DNA of 16,131 bases, taken from an uncultured Verrucomicrobiota bacterium (GTDB taxonomy: Bacteria; Verrucomicrobiota; Verrucomicrobiia; Opitutales; UBA9783). The DNA is taken from positions 1 to 16,131 of the forward strand of contig CABUVL010000008.1 in NCBI GenBank assembly GCA_902495005.1, given 5' to 3'. Made by a program: the position numbers and the translations under genes. The notes under the pieces are model-generated. The model was not told the DNA's origin, searched no databases, and saw nothing but the letters and a program-made list of their open reading frames with translations. Each line of letters begins with the position of its first letter. Position 1 is the first letter of the stretch. Positions 1 to 6,417 of this stretch are shown piece by piece.

Positions 1-91
1 CACGTTCCCATTCCGAACACGCTCGTTAAGCCCTTACTTGCCAATGGTAGTGCTGCACCTTGCAGTGCGAGACTAGGTCTTCGCCAGGCCT
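1..91 (+). rRNA. rrf: 5S ribosomal RNA, 3' part (5' end outside window)
   Basis: The first ~91 bases match the 3' three-quarters of a bacterial 5S rRNA. The loop-B/helix III region reads CCCATTCCGAAC, the conserved GCCAATGGTAGT core follows, then a helix IV/V hairpin (CTGCACC...), GCGAGACTAGGTC, and the closing strand GCCAGGCC of helix I. By comparison with the E. coli molecule about 30 bases of the 5' end are missing, so the partner strand of helix I lies left of the window. The 16S and 23S genes should lie further left on the plus strand. The exact 3' end (90-93) is approximate. No strong hairpin plus T-run follows directly; the tail is simply pyrimidine-rich. Confidence 0.92.
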
Positions 92-885
92 TATTCCCAC
101 ACATTCCATTCATTTATCTCTATTACTACTTAGCCCTATTCCGCTTCTATACTTCAGTGCGTTTTATTTCATAATTGTATTTACTTCCTTGCTATTATTG
201 TTTCCTCGTTTTTTGTTACATGCGTAACTGAATTTTCTTGTGTTGTTTAACGAATAAGGTCTGAGTTTGTGTACCGGCAGCATTTTTATAATTTTTATAA
301 TTTTTTAATCATTTTTATTGGTTTATATGTTTGTTTGAGTTGCTTGAAAACTTTTATGAATGAGTTTTTAAATTACTTAGATCGGACTTTTGCTAGTTTT
401 TTCAATTGATTAAGAACGCCCGATCTTTCTAAGCTTAATAAGCTAGTGAAATCAATAAAATTATTCAAGCCGGACAAGCAGTAATCTGCAGTCAACAAAA
501 TACGATTGTTCCCTAGAACCGATAAGTTGTTCGATGGGGAAATAAGCGTCACGGTCAACTCAGTTCGGCGTGTAAGCTTTAATGGAACGACCTTTTCGAT
601 TTCCATGCCTTCGTGTGTAAGGTGAAGGTCTATCTTTTGATTGATTGTATATGGTGAGGTGATTTTATCGTTAGATTACAGTCCCTTGTCTGAATTGCCA
701 TTTTCTATTGAAGAGTCTTTTAATTAATATACCATTTCTTATTTTTACAACGGTGGTTTGATAATTTTGTAAGATCGTTTGATGATTGGTCTTATTCTTT
801 TCAATGTATAAAAGACCTAATCTTTAGTTTAAGGGGTAGAGGAGGAAGCTTTTTATTAATTTGTGCTTCGAAAAAAGGAATAAGG
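92..885. other. Long AT-rich gene-poor stretch downstream of 5S rRNA
   Basis: About 800 bases with no recognisable gene. It is rich in T on the plus strand, with a low-complexity A/T patch near 281-325 in which ATTTTTATAA repeats. A weak hairpin GTTAC-ATGC-GTAAC (215-228) could help end rRNA transcription, but no proper U-tract follows. A 6-bp inverted repeat GGTCTT...AAGACC lies near 795-825. One small minus-strand ORF (373-606) is listed separately at low confidence. I see no tRNA cloverleaf, although rRNA operons often have one here. Confidence 0.5.
373..606 (-). CDS. Possible small protein, 77 aa, unrecognised
   Basis: An ATG-started open frame of 77 codons in the otherwise empty region after the 5S gene. 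The predicted protein is basic at both ends and contains a moderately hydrophobic middle, with no motif I recognise, no signal peptide and no clear membrane segment. The residue mix (Leu, Ser, Asn, Lys) is not implausible for a real protein of this genome. Against it, an AT-rich 800-base gap can hold an open frame of this length by chance, and no convincing promoter is visible upstream of 606. GAAGG stands only three bases from the ATG, too close to act as a normal ribosome binding site. It could also be a remnant of a decayed gene. Confidence 0.25.
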   Translation of the reverse strand: MEIEKVVPLKLTRRTELTVTLISPSNNLSVLGNNRILLTADYCLSGLNNFIDFTSLLSLERSGVLNQLKKLAKVRSK

Positions 886-929
886 GAGGGCAGTTAATTG
901 TAAGTCCGCACGCAATTAAGATGGCCCTC
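886..929 (-). terminator. Hairpin terminator of the LPS fusion gene
   Basis: On the minus strand the hairpin begins inside the stop codon of the gene ending at 928. Outer stem GAGGGC/GCCCTC and inner stem TTAATTG/CAATTAA are separated by a small internal loop, with a 12-base apical loop. A run of six T follows about 12 bases later (plus-strand A-run near 871-876). The T-run is further from the stem than ideal, so termination may be partial or Rho-assisted. Confidence 0.55.
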
Positions 930-2781
930 ACATAAATTTTTGCTTTATTGAATTGATAACCGTATCATAGACCATGCGAGGATCAATGGAATTTATTTTA
1001 GCACCTTGCAACACGCAGTGAGTTGTTTCAAAAAAAGGTTTGCTGGCAGTTTTTCCGTACAGTCCTACGCTTGGAATGCCCAGCATATTGGCCATGTAGA
1101 GGCCGTCTGTATCCGTCGAAACAATAAAGTGGGTGTTTAATAGTTCTGTTTCCAATTGCACTAAATTTCTTTGTCCTGACAAATTGCGGACAGAGGGCGG
1201 CAATGCGGCTGCAATTCTGCTACACATTTTATTGTCTTTTTGTGTTCCAAATAAAATACATTGTGCTTGAGGGTAACTTCTCAAAAGGCCTTGTAAAAAC
1301 TTTTGCCAATAATCGATGGGCCAACGCTTTGCAGCTTCATCGGCGCCGCAAAAGCATCCAAAGGTAAAAGTCTCTTGAGACCATTGCGCATGTTCCGCCT
1401 GCAGGGCTTGCCGATTTAATCCTTTTTTTAATCCAAAATGCTTGAAAAAATTGTACCATAATTCAGTTTGATTGCAGTTACAATCTTCAGGTTTCCAAGT
1501 GTGCGTAAGAAAGAGCCTGGGATGCTTTGTTGCTAAGCCAAAGCGCTGAAATGCTCCGCTGCAGAAGCTTTCTAAATCACTCCTTAAGCTTTGGTCTAGA
1601 TTGATCCAAAGGTCTGGATATTTATCCCTGAGCCTTAAAAATGTTTTGAAATATTTAAAACCCTTCCCTTTGGGTAAAACGTGAATGTGATCTGCTGGAA
1701 AATGTTTTTGGATCCATTGAGCCATCGGCTTTTGAACGACCAGATGAATAAAAAAGTCGGGGCGGGCCTCTCGGATGGCTTTGATGACGGGATACGCCAT
1801 GACACAATCTTTCAAACGATTTGGTAGACGAATCCAGGCATTTGTTTGCCTTGGCAATTGTTTGTATTTATAAAACTGAAGGGTTTCCGGTAAACAATCG
1901 CGTTTTTGATGAATGCAGAAATGTCTTGACGCGCATTCTTGTGTCTTCCAGCGCCTGTGCATCCATAGCCAGTTTTCATAAAAATAATCATCTTGTTTGA
2001 GCTTTTTTTCAAGCCATTGGTTGGCTGAAAAGGTGACCTCTAAACTATTTTTTTTGCAGGGAATCTTTTCAAGGCAGCATTCTCCCCGCATAAAGCCGGT
2101 TCGTCGTAAATAAATTGAAACGACATCGGCATTATATTTTTCCGCTAATCGGCCGTGTAAATCTGTTGACGATGCAAGTCGGCCAAAGAAACTGGTTAAT
2201 ATCCCTGCCTCGCCGGCTGATTGATCAAATAATAGACCGACCATTCCCTTATCGTTTAAAATTTTTTCTAAAGGAGCGATGCCGCGTTTTCTGGAAATGA
2301 GTTGTACACCAAAACGTTCCCTGGTTTGTTTTATCCACCTCTCTAATTTGGGCGAATTAAAGGGCCGGTAAATAATTCCTACGTTCAAAAGATAAGGTAA
2401 GAATGCAGGAATCCAGGTGGCCGTTTCCATAAGATTTAAGTGAGGGATTAGAACAATACAGGGGCTTGGCTTGTGACTTATTTGATCGAGCCATGTGCGT
2501 AGTTCCGGGCTTAGTTGGATTCTTCTATAAATTTTTTCCTTGGTCCAATGGCTCGAACTCAGGGAAAGTAACACGGTTTCCACCCAACGCTGGCAATTCA
2601 GTTTTGCCAAACGCTTACGCCATTGTACGGATTTTTCTGGGAAAACCGTAAGTAAATTACGCATAATAATCTTCCGTCTGGGGATCATGAGGTAGTAGAA
2701 AAGACTCCCCGTGACATAACAAAATGGCCGTTGAATCCACAGAGGGATAAGGCTGATTATACGAGATAATAATTGAATCAT
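928..2781 (-). CDS. Bifunctional lipid A acyltransferase (LpxL/HtrB type) fused to GT9 heptosyltransferase-like domain
   Basis: 617 residues with two LPS-assembly domains in one chain. Residues ~1-285 are a late lipid A acyltransferase of the LpxL/HtrB (LPLAT) family. The HX4E catalytic motif is HLNLME with H114 and E119. It is followed by a DQ-containing block at 182-190 (GLLFDQSAGEA), FFGR near 198 and the family's terminal WxWMHRRWKT near 271-280. The N-terminus is hydrophobic with basic residues and fits inner-membrane association. Residues ~314-590 resemble GT9 ADP-heptose:LPS heptosyltransferases. There is an N-terminal IRLPNRLKDCVMAYPVIKAIR block, then FGCFCGADEAAKRWP at 474-487 and STDTDGLYMANMLGIPSVGLYG near 555-576. 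In typical GT9 enzymes the last block has a His where this protein has Tyr562. The chain would act at the cytoplasmic face of the inner membrane. The fusion is read continuously, with no frameshift. Sugar donor and acyl chain cannot be told from sequence. Confidence 0.85.
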   Translation of the reverse strand: MIQLLSRIISLIPLWIQRPFCYVTGSLFYYLMIPRRKIIMRNLLTVFPEKSVQWRKRLAKLNCQRWVETVLLSLSSSHWTKEKIYRRIQLSPELRTWLDQISHKPSPCIVLIPHLNLMETATWIPAFLPYLLNVGIIYRPFNSPKLERWIKQTRERFGVQLISRKRGIAPLEKILNDKGMVGLLFDQSAGEAGILTSFFGRLASSTDLHGRLAEKYNADVVSIYLRRTGFMRGECCLEKIPCKKNSLEVTFSANQWLEKKLKQDDYFYENWLWMHRRWKTQECASRHFCIHQKRDCLPETLQFYKYKQLPRQTNAWIRLPNRLKDCVMAYPVIKAIREARPDFFIHLVVQKPMAQWIQKHFPADHIHVLPKGKGFKYFKTFLRLRDKYPDLWINLDQSLRSDLESFCSGAFQRFGLATKHPRLFLTHTWKPEDCNCNQTELWYNFFKHFGLKKGLNRQALQAEHAQWSQETFTFGCFCGADEAAKRWPIDYWQKFLQGLLRSYPQAQCILFGTQKDNKMCSRIAAALPPSVRNLSGQRNLVQLETELLNTHFIVSTDTDGLYMANMLGIPSVGLYGKTASKPFFETTHCVLQGAKINSIDPRMVYDTVINSIKQKFM

Positions 2782-2788
2782 TGTAGTG

Positions 2789-2816
2789 ATTCTAGTTTAC
2801 ACAAATCTCTTTGCAA
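2789..2816 (-). promoter_or_regulatory. Promoter of the LPS fusion gene, abutting its ATG
   Basis: On the minus strand TTGCAA (2811-2816) and TAGAAT (2789-2794) are separated by 16 bases, a reasonable sigma70-type pair. Only seven bases separate the -10 box from the ATG at 2781, so transcription would start at or within a base or two of the start codon. No Shine-Dalgarno sequence is present. The element lies in the 57-base gap before the exported-protein gene, so the LPS gene can be transcribed independently. Confidence 0.5.
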
Positions 2817-2838
2817 TGTAAAGAAGGATAATGTTTTT

Positions 2839-3480
2839 CTAATCGTTCGCGTTAGGCTTAGGCCATAATTTTCCCTCAAGAATTTCGTGCATTTTATCTA
2901 GATAAGTTTTTATAAAATGCGTGTCTTGCTTGTAAAATTCCCCGTAGAGGTTCGCGAGCTCTTCCTCCTTGGCTTGTAATGACAAAAATGCTTCTTGCAG
3001 CGTGTAGTACTCGGCATACTGTTTAATGAGCGTTGATTTTTCGGTCGACTTTTCACTCGTTACGAGGCTTAGGTACAGTCGCATTTTTAGGGACTCTATG
3101 TGTTGATTTAACAGCGCTTGAAATTCTTTTTGTAATTGAGTGAGTTGCTCATTGAGTGAGTCTATTTTTGACTGGGACTGTTTGTTCCGACCGTGTGGTG
3201 AAACTTGTTCGGTGTGGGCGGCGTTAATTTGTTGTTTGAGCGATAATAAGCTGGGTATGAAATCAAGGATGGCCGGTAATCCATTGGCCGTTGAGGGGGT
3301 AATCTGTGCTTTTGGCAGTTGATCCAACGTATTTTTGGCCTGAACACACGTTTGAATTAGGCCTTGATATTGACGATTTTCTTTTGGATCTTGAGCTCGA
3401 TGCTTTGCTGCCAATGGCATGGAACTCATGAGTATAAATGGGAGACAAATTTTTAGGGAATTTTTTAGAAATGATAACAT
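2839..3480 (-). CDS. Exported alpha-helical protein, 213 aa, unrecognised
   Basis: I do not recognise a family. The N-terminus has a classical signal peptide: Lys-containing n-region, a hydrophobic stretch near residues 9-20, and PLAA-K with probable cleavage after A25. It should therefore be periplasmic or outer-membrane-facing. The mature part is rich in Gln, Leu, Lys and Glu and predicted helical. A heptad-like segment at about 105-137 (LNEQLTQLQKEFQALL...) and another acidic helix near 165-200 suggest coiled coils. The size and helical nature recall Skp/OmpH-like chaperones, but the match is only general and Skp is normally shorter. The gene lies between the rplM-rpsI terminator and the LPS fusion gene. 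There is only a 22-base space between that terminator and its ATG, so it has no obvious promoter of its own. Expression may depend on read-through or on a promoter inside the hairpin region. Confidence 0.7.
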   Translation of the reverse strand: MLSFLKNSLKICLPFILMSSMPLAAKHRAQDPKENRQYQGLIQTCVQAKNTLDQLPKAQITPSTANGLPAILDFIPSLLSLKQQINAAHTEQVSPHGRNKQSQSKIDSLNEQLTQLQKEFQALLNQHIESLKMRLYLSLVTSEKSTEKSTLIKQYAEYYTLQEAFLSLQAKEEELANLYGEFYKQDTHFIKTYLDKMHEILEGKLWPKPNAND

Positions 3481-3502
3481 AATGGAGGCTGGACAAAAAA
3501 TA

Positions 3503-3545
3503 ACCTCAGGATTTCTTTTATAAAAATAAAATAAATACCTGAGGT
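3503..3545 (-). terminator. Rho-independent terminator of the rplM-rpsI operon
   Basis: On the minus strand ACCTCAGG pairs with CCTGAGGT. Inside that, ATTT pairs with AAAT and TTTTAT with ATAAAA around a TTTT loop, giving about 18 paired bases with one mismatch and one bulge. The 3' arm is followed at once by TATTTTTTG (plus-strand A-run 3495-3502). It lies 22 bases after the rpsI stop codon, the expected place for an intrinsic terminator. Confidence 0.8.
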
Positions 3546-3567
3546 CGATTGAAAATAATCGTGTAGT

Positions 3568-3969
3568 TTAACGTTTTGAGAATTGGAAACGTTTACGGGC
3601 TCCCGGACGTCCTGGCTTCTTACGTTCTTTGCTGCGAGAATCACGCGTTAACAAACCTTCTTTTTTGAGGGCGGAACGCCATTCAGGGTTCATTTTTTCA
3701 AGTGCGCGGGCTAAACCTAAGACAATCGCTTGATATTGGCCCATTTCTCCGCCGCCATTTACATAAGCGCGGAAATTAACACTGTCTTCTGCTCCCACCG
3801 TGCGTAATGGTTTTAACAATAGGGAATTGATTGTATCTGACAATTTTGTTCTTTCAATTTCCTTGCCATTAATGAGCCATTGTCCATTTCCATGTGATAA
3901 ACGAACACGGGCTACAGCAGTTTTTCTACGTCCTACGGCGACAAATTCTTGTGGTTTTTCTTGTTCCAT
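3568..3969 (-). CDS. rpsI: Small ribosomal subunit protein uS9
   Basis: 133 residues, the normal length for bacterial S9. The N-terminal GRRKTAVARVRL signature is at residues 13-24. The RAYVNGGGEMGQYQAIVLGLARAL core and the basic tail ending in GRPGARKRFQFSKR are diagnostic. That tail reaches into the 30S P site, where the terminal Arg contacts initiator/P-site tRNA. The gene follows rplM with 11 bases between them, the conserved bacterial L13-S9 pair, and shares its transcript. The ATG at 3969 leaves a short acidic lead (MEQEKPQ) before the conserved part. No Shine-Dalgarno sequence precedes it, so translation may be coupled to rplM. Confidence 0.97.
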   Translation of the reverse strand: MEQEKPQEFVAVGRRKTAVARVRLSHGNGQWLINGKEIERTKLSDTINSLLLKPLRTVGAEDSVNFRAYVNGGGEMGQYQAIVLGLARALEKMNPEWRSALKKEGLLTRDSRSKERKKPGRPGARKRFQFSKR

Positions 3970-3980
3970 AAATACTTATT

Positions 3981-4412
3981 TTATTTTTCCAATAACACGG
4001 GTGATTGAGCTTCATGAGGATGCTTTTCACCGGCATATATTTTTAATTTGCTGATCATTTGAGCTGCCAATTTGTTCTTAGGCAACATGCCACGTACGGC
4101 GTTTTTAATGATAAATTCCGGCTTTTTTTGACGCAAGTCGCTCAATGTACGTACGTGCAATCCGGTGTGATAACCCGAGTAAGAAGTGTACACTTTGTCC
4201 GTTTCTTTATGCCCTGTGACACGCACACGATCTGCATTGATGACAACAACAAAATCACCTGTGTCAACGTGGGGCGTGTACGTGGCTTTATTGCGTCCTC
4301 TCAAGATGTTGGCAATTTGTACGGCCAAACGACCCAAAATTTTCCCATTTGCGTCAATTAAATACCACTTACGCTCTAAATCTTTTTTCTGATAAATTAA
4401 TGTTGTTTTCAT
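3981..4412 (-). CDS. rplM: Large ribosomal subunit protein uL13
   Basis: 143 residues, full length for bacterial L13, an early-assembling 50S protein. Characteristic blocks are KWYLIDANGKILGRLA near residues 15-30, the GDFVVVINADRV segment near 52-63, and the C-terminal MLPKNKLAAQMISKLKIYAG signature followed by HPHEAQSP. It is the first gene of the rplM-rpsI operon, with rpsI 11 bases downstream. The ATG at 4412 is the only start that preserves the conserved MKTTLI beginning. No Shine-Dalgarno sequence lies close upstream; an AAGGAA sits about 15 bases too far away. Conserved core gene with no oddities. Confidence 0.97.
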   Translation of the reverse strand: MKTTLIYQKKDLERKWYLIDANGKILGRLAVQIANILRGRNKATYTPHVDTGDFVVVINADRVRVTGHKETDKVYTSYSGYHTGLHVRTLSDLRQKKPEFIIKNAVRGMLPKNKLAAQMISKLKIYAGEKHPHEAQSPVLLEK

Positions 4413-4440
4413 GCGAACCGTTACTTCTTTTCCTTTAAGG

Positions 4441-4467
4441 AAACTAAAAAACTGAAAGCCTTGTCAA
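4441..4467 (-). promoter_or_regulatory. Possible promoter of rplM-rpsI
   Basis: A perfect TTGACA -35 hexamer is on the minus strand at 4462-4467, 50 bases before the rplM ATG. The -10 box is poor: the best is TAGTTT (4441-4446) with a 15-base spacer, keeping the T, A and final T of the consensus. If correct, rplM has a leader of about 20-25 bases, longer than those of several other genes in the window. Confidence 0.35.
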
Positions 4468-5177
4468 GCTTTTATCGTCATTATCATCGCAAGTTCTCTT
4501 GTGAGGGAAATTACGAATTACAGTTAAAAATTATGAAAATATTTTTACGGGAGGCAAATGGAATTATTGAGAAAATGTAGGGCGCCAGTCTTGAGCGTTT
4601 GGCTGTATTTGATGGGCTTAAGATGCGAGGAAGATTAGACCTAGAATAAAGGTGGATGTTGTCAAAGTGGAAAATTATAACTTTGCTCTGGAGCTTAAAA
4701 GATGAGTTTTGGGGAGTTGATTGCGTAATGCGCTTGTAATTTTTAGGGCTCGCTCAGTTACAAAGTTTTTCTCTTTGTGCTGTGTTTAATAAGGTTCACG
4801 AACTTGTGTTTTGGCTTGAATCGCAATCGTGGGTGTTCTGTCGTTTTGTGATAATTTTCAAACGATGCGTCAAGGTGTTCTGCTTAGAGGTGCTTTCGTC
4901 AATACAAATAGGTTGATAGATAGGTGTATTTTGAAGCAATTGTTCTCAAATTTGTTGAGAAATTTTTGGTTTTGACAGCTTGTCTTGCTTTTTATGTGCT
5001 GTCATAATTTTTGATAGTGAATGTGTTTTGTTGATTCTTTGTCGGTGGCTTATTAAGTAAAATAGACAGAGATGCTTTCGAGAGCTTACATCCATATTAC
5101 CTTTATTGTTAGATCGGTGTAAATGCATTTAAGTCAAGCGGGCCATTGTTCCTATTAAATTGGGCATTAAAAAGCGA
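4468..5177. other. Gene-poor intergenic region between rplM and fbaB
   Basis: About 700 bases with no ORF that looks like a gene on either strand. The plus strand is rich in T and G. One 26-codon frame (4558-4638) has GGGAGG shortly before its ATG but no other support. I looked for tRNA cloverleafs and for tmRNA, RNase P or SRP RNA signatures and saw none. Either a fully eroded gene or an unrecognised RNA is possible. Confidence 0.4.
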
Positions 5178-5208
5178 AAAACGGAACAGCCATTGGCCGC
5201 TCCGTTTT
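5178..5208 (-). terminator. Rho-independent terminator of fbaB
   Basis: AAAACGGA pairs with TCCGTTTT, and an inner GCC/GGC stem closes an ATT loop, with a small symmetric internal loop between them. On the minus strand the 3' arm runs into TTTTTCGCTTTTTAAT. It lies 28 bases past the fbaB stop codon. Confidence 0.75.
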
Positions 5209-5236
5209 ATAATTCTTTTAGAGTTAATTGAATGTC

Positions 5237-6289
5237 TTATGCAATCGTGATCGAGCTGTCTAGATAGACATCTTGAACGGTATGCAAGAGTTCAACGCCT
5301 TCTGCAAAAGGCTTTTGGAAGGCTTTGCGCCCCAAGATGAGACCCATTCCGCCTGCGCGCTTGTTGGTGATGGCGGTTGCGATGGCATCCATAAAGTCGT
5401 TGCTACCGGAAGCTCCTCCGGAATTAATTAATCCGATGCGTCCCATATAACTGTTGGCTACTTGATAACGCGTTAGATCGATGGGGTGATCGGTGGTGAG
5501 CTCGGTGTACATCTTTTCGTGTATTTTTCCGAATTTTTCCAATGATTTAAATCCACCGTTGTTGGTCGGCAATTTTTGCTTTACGATGTCGGCGCCCAAG
5601 GTGGCTCCCAGGTGATTGGCTTGGCCCGTCAAATCGGCGCTCGAATGATAGTCTTTGTCGGATTTAAATGCGGGGTTGCGTAGGTAACACCATAGTATGG
5701 TTGCCATGCCTAACTCGTGAGCGCGTGCAAACACAAGGCTTGTTTCCTCAATTTGACGGTTGGATTCTGCCGAGCCGAAGTAGATGGTGGCCCCTACGGC
5801 AGCGGCGCCCATTTCGGCGGCTTGCTCCACTTGCCCAAAATAAATTTGATCAAAGGTATTGGGGTAAGTGAGCAATTCATTGTGATTCAGTTTGACAATA
5901 AATGGAATTTTATGGGCGTACTTCCGCGAAATACTTGACAGAACACCCAGGGTAGAGGCGACGCCATTGCAGCCACCTTCAATGGCCAATCGAACGATAT
6001 TTTCGGGGTCGAAATAATCTGGGTTGGGAGCAAAACTGGCGCCCGCTGAATGTTCAACGCCTTGGTCGACGGGTAAAATCGATACGTAGCCGGTATGGGC
6101 CAAGCGGCCGTGTCCGAACAGGCGGCTTAAGTTATTCAGAACGCAGTTGGACCGATCGCTGTGAACAAATATTTGATCTACGAAATCGGGGCTCGGTAAA
6201 TGTAACTTTTCTTTCGCGATCGTCTTGCAGACGTGTTGCGATAAGTATCCATTATCTTTTTCTAAGAACTGTTGAATATGCTTATTCAT
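5237..6289 (-). CDS. fbaB: Class I fructose-bisphosphate aldolase, FbaB/DhnA type
   Basis: 350 residues, the same length as E. coli FbaB from memory and alike over its full length, including the C-terminal VYLDSSITIA. It cleaves fructose 1,6-bisphosphate to dihydroxyacetone phosphate and glyceraldehyde 3-phosphate in the cytoplasm through a Schiff base, and works in both directions of glycolysis. Landmarks: SILPVDQGVEHSAGASF near 70-86, IVKLNHNE at 131-138, GAAAVGATIYFGS near 161-173, and GADIVKQK at 232-239, where K237 is the expected Schiff-base lysine. NKRAGGMGLILGRKAF near 309-324 is the phosphate-binding part of the barrel. The gene is monocistronic, with its own terminator and a promoter right before the ATG, and is divergent from the symporter-kinase gene. 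No Shine-Dalgarno sequence is present. Confidence 0.95.
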   Translation of the reverse strand: MNKHIQQFLEKDNGYLSQHVCKTIAKEKLHLPSPDFVDQIFVHSDRSNCVLNNLSRLFGHGRLAHTGYVSILPVDQGVEHSAGASFAPNPDYFDPENIVRLAIEGGCNGVASTLGVLSSISRKYAHKIPFIVKLNHNELLTYPNTFDQIYFGQVEQAAEMGAAAVGATIYFGSAESNRQIEETSLVFARAHELGMATILWCYLRNPAFKSDKDYHSSADLTGQANHLGATLGADIVKQKLPTNNGGFKSLEKFGKIHEKMYTELTTDHPIDLTRYQVANSYMGRIGLINSGGASGSNDFMDAIATAITNKRAGGMGLILGRKAFQKPFAEGVELLHTVQDVYLDSSITIA

Positions 6290-6297
6290 GACTGGCT

Positions 6298-6326
6298 ATA
6301 ATATGAATTTTTTATACCAAACACAA
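6298..6326 (-). promoter_or_regulatory. Promoter of fbaB, abutting its ATG
   Basis: On the minus strand TTGTGT (6321-6326) and TATTAT (6298-6303) have a 17-base spacer. The -10 box is good and the -35 box weak. Eight bases separate the -10 box from the ATG at 6289, so the transcript would begin at or just before the start codon. An alternative TATAAA further upstream would give a leader of about 20 bases, but it lacks a matching -35 box. Confidence 0.45.
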
Positions 6327-6381
6327 TCTTTTGTGTGATTTTTTTATCTTTTTTGACGAGTGCGTTCCGATCATTGTTTCC

Positions 6382-6411
6382 TTGACTTGAAAAATTTTTG
6401 CTTTGTATCAT
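6382..6411 (+). promoter_or_regulatory. Sigma70-type promoter of the symporter-kinase gene
   Basis: TTGACT (6382-6387), an 18-base spacer and TATCAT (6406-6411) form a strong consensus-like promoter. Six bases later comes the ATG at 6418, so the predicted +1 coincides with the start codon. This position also argues against the in-frame TTG at 6403, which would fall inside the promoter. Confidence 0.6.
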
Positions 6412-6417
6412 GGTAAA

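Noticed and set aside
281..325. ATTTTTATAA-type repeats considered as a direct-repeat array or origin-like element
   Set aside because: Irregular low-complexity A/T sequence, too few units and no spacers; it is neither a CRISPR nor a clear DnaA-box cluster.
4558..4638. 26-codon plus-strand frame preceded by GGGAGG
   Set aside because: Too short and without motif, promoter or terminator. The GGGAGG-to-ATG distance is only three bases, and no other gene here uses such a signal.
4788..4830. GGTTCACGAACTT considered as a tRNA T-arm
   Set aside because: No acceptor, D or anticodon arms can be placed around it on either strand.
6403..6417. Upstream in-frame TTG start for the symporter-kinase, adding five residues
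   Set aside because: The codons overlap the -10 box of a strong promoter, and the ATG at 6418 begins just before the first membrane helix as expected.
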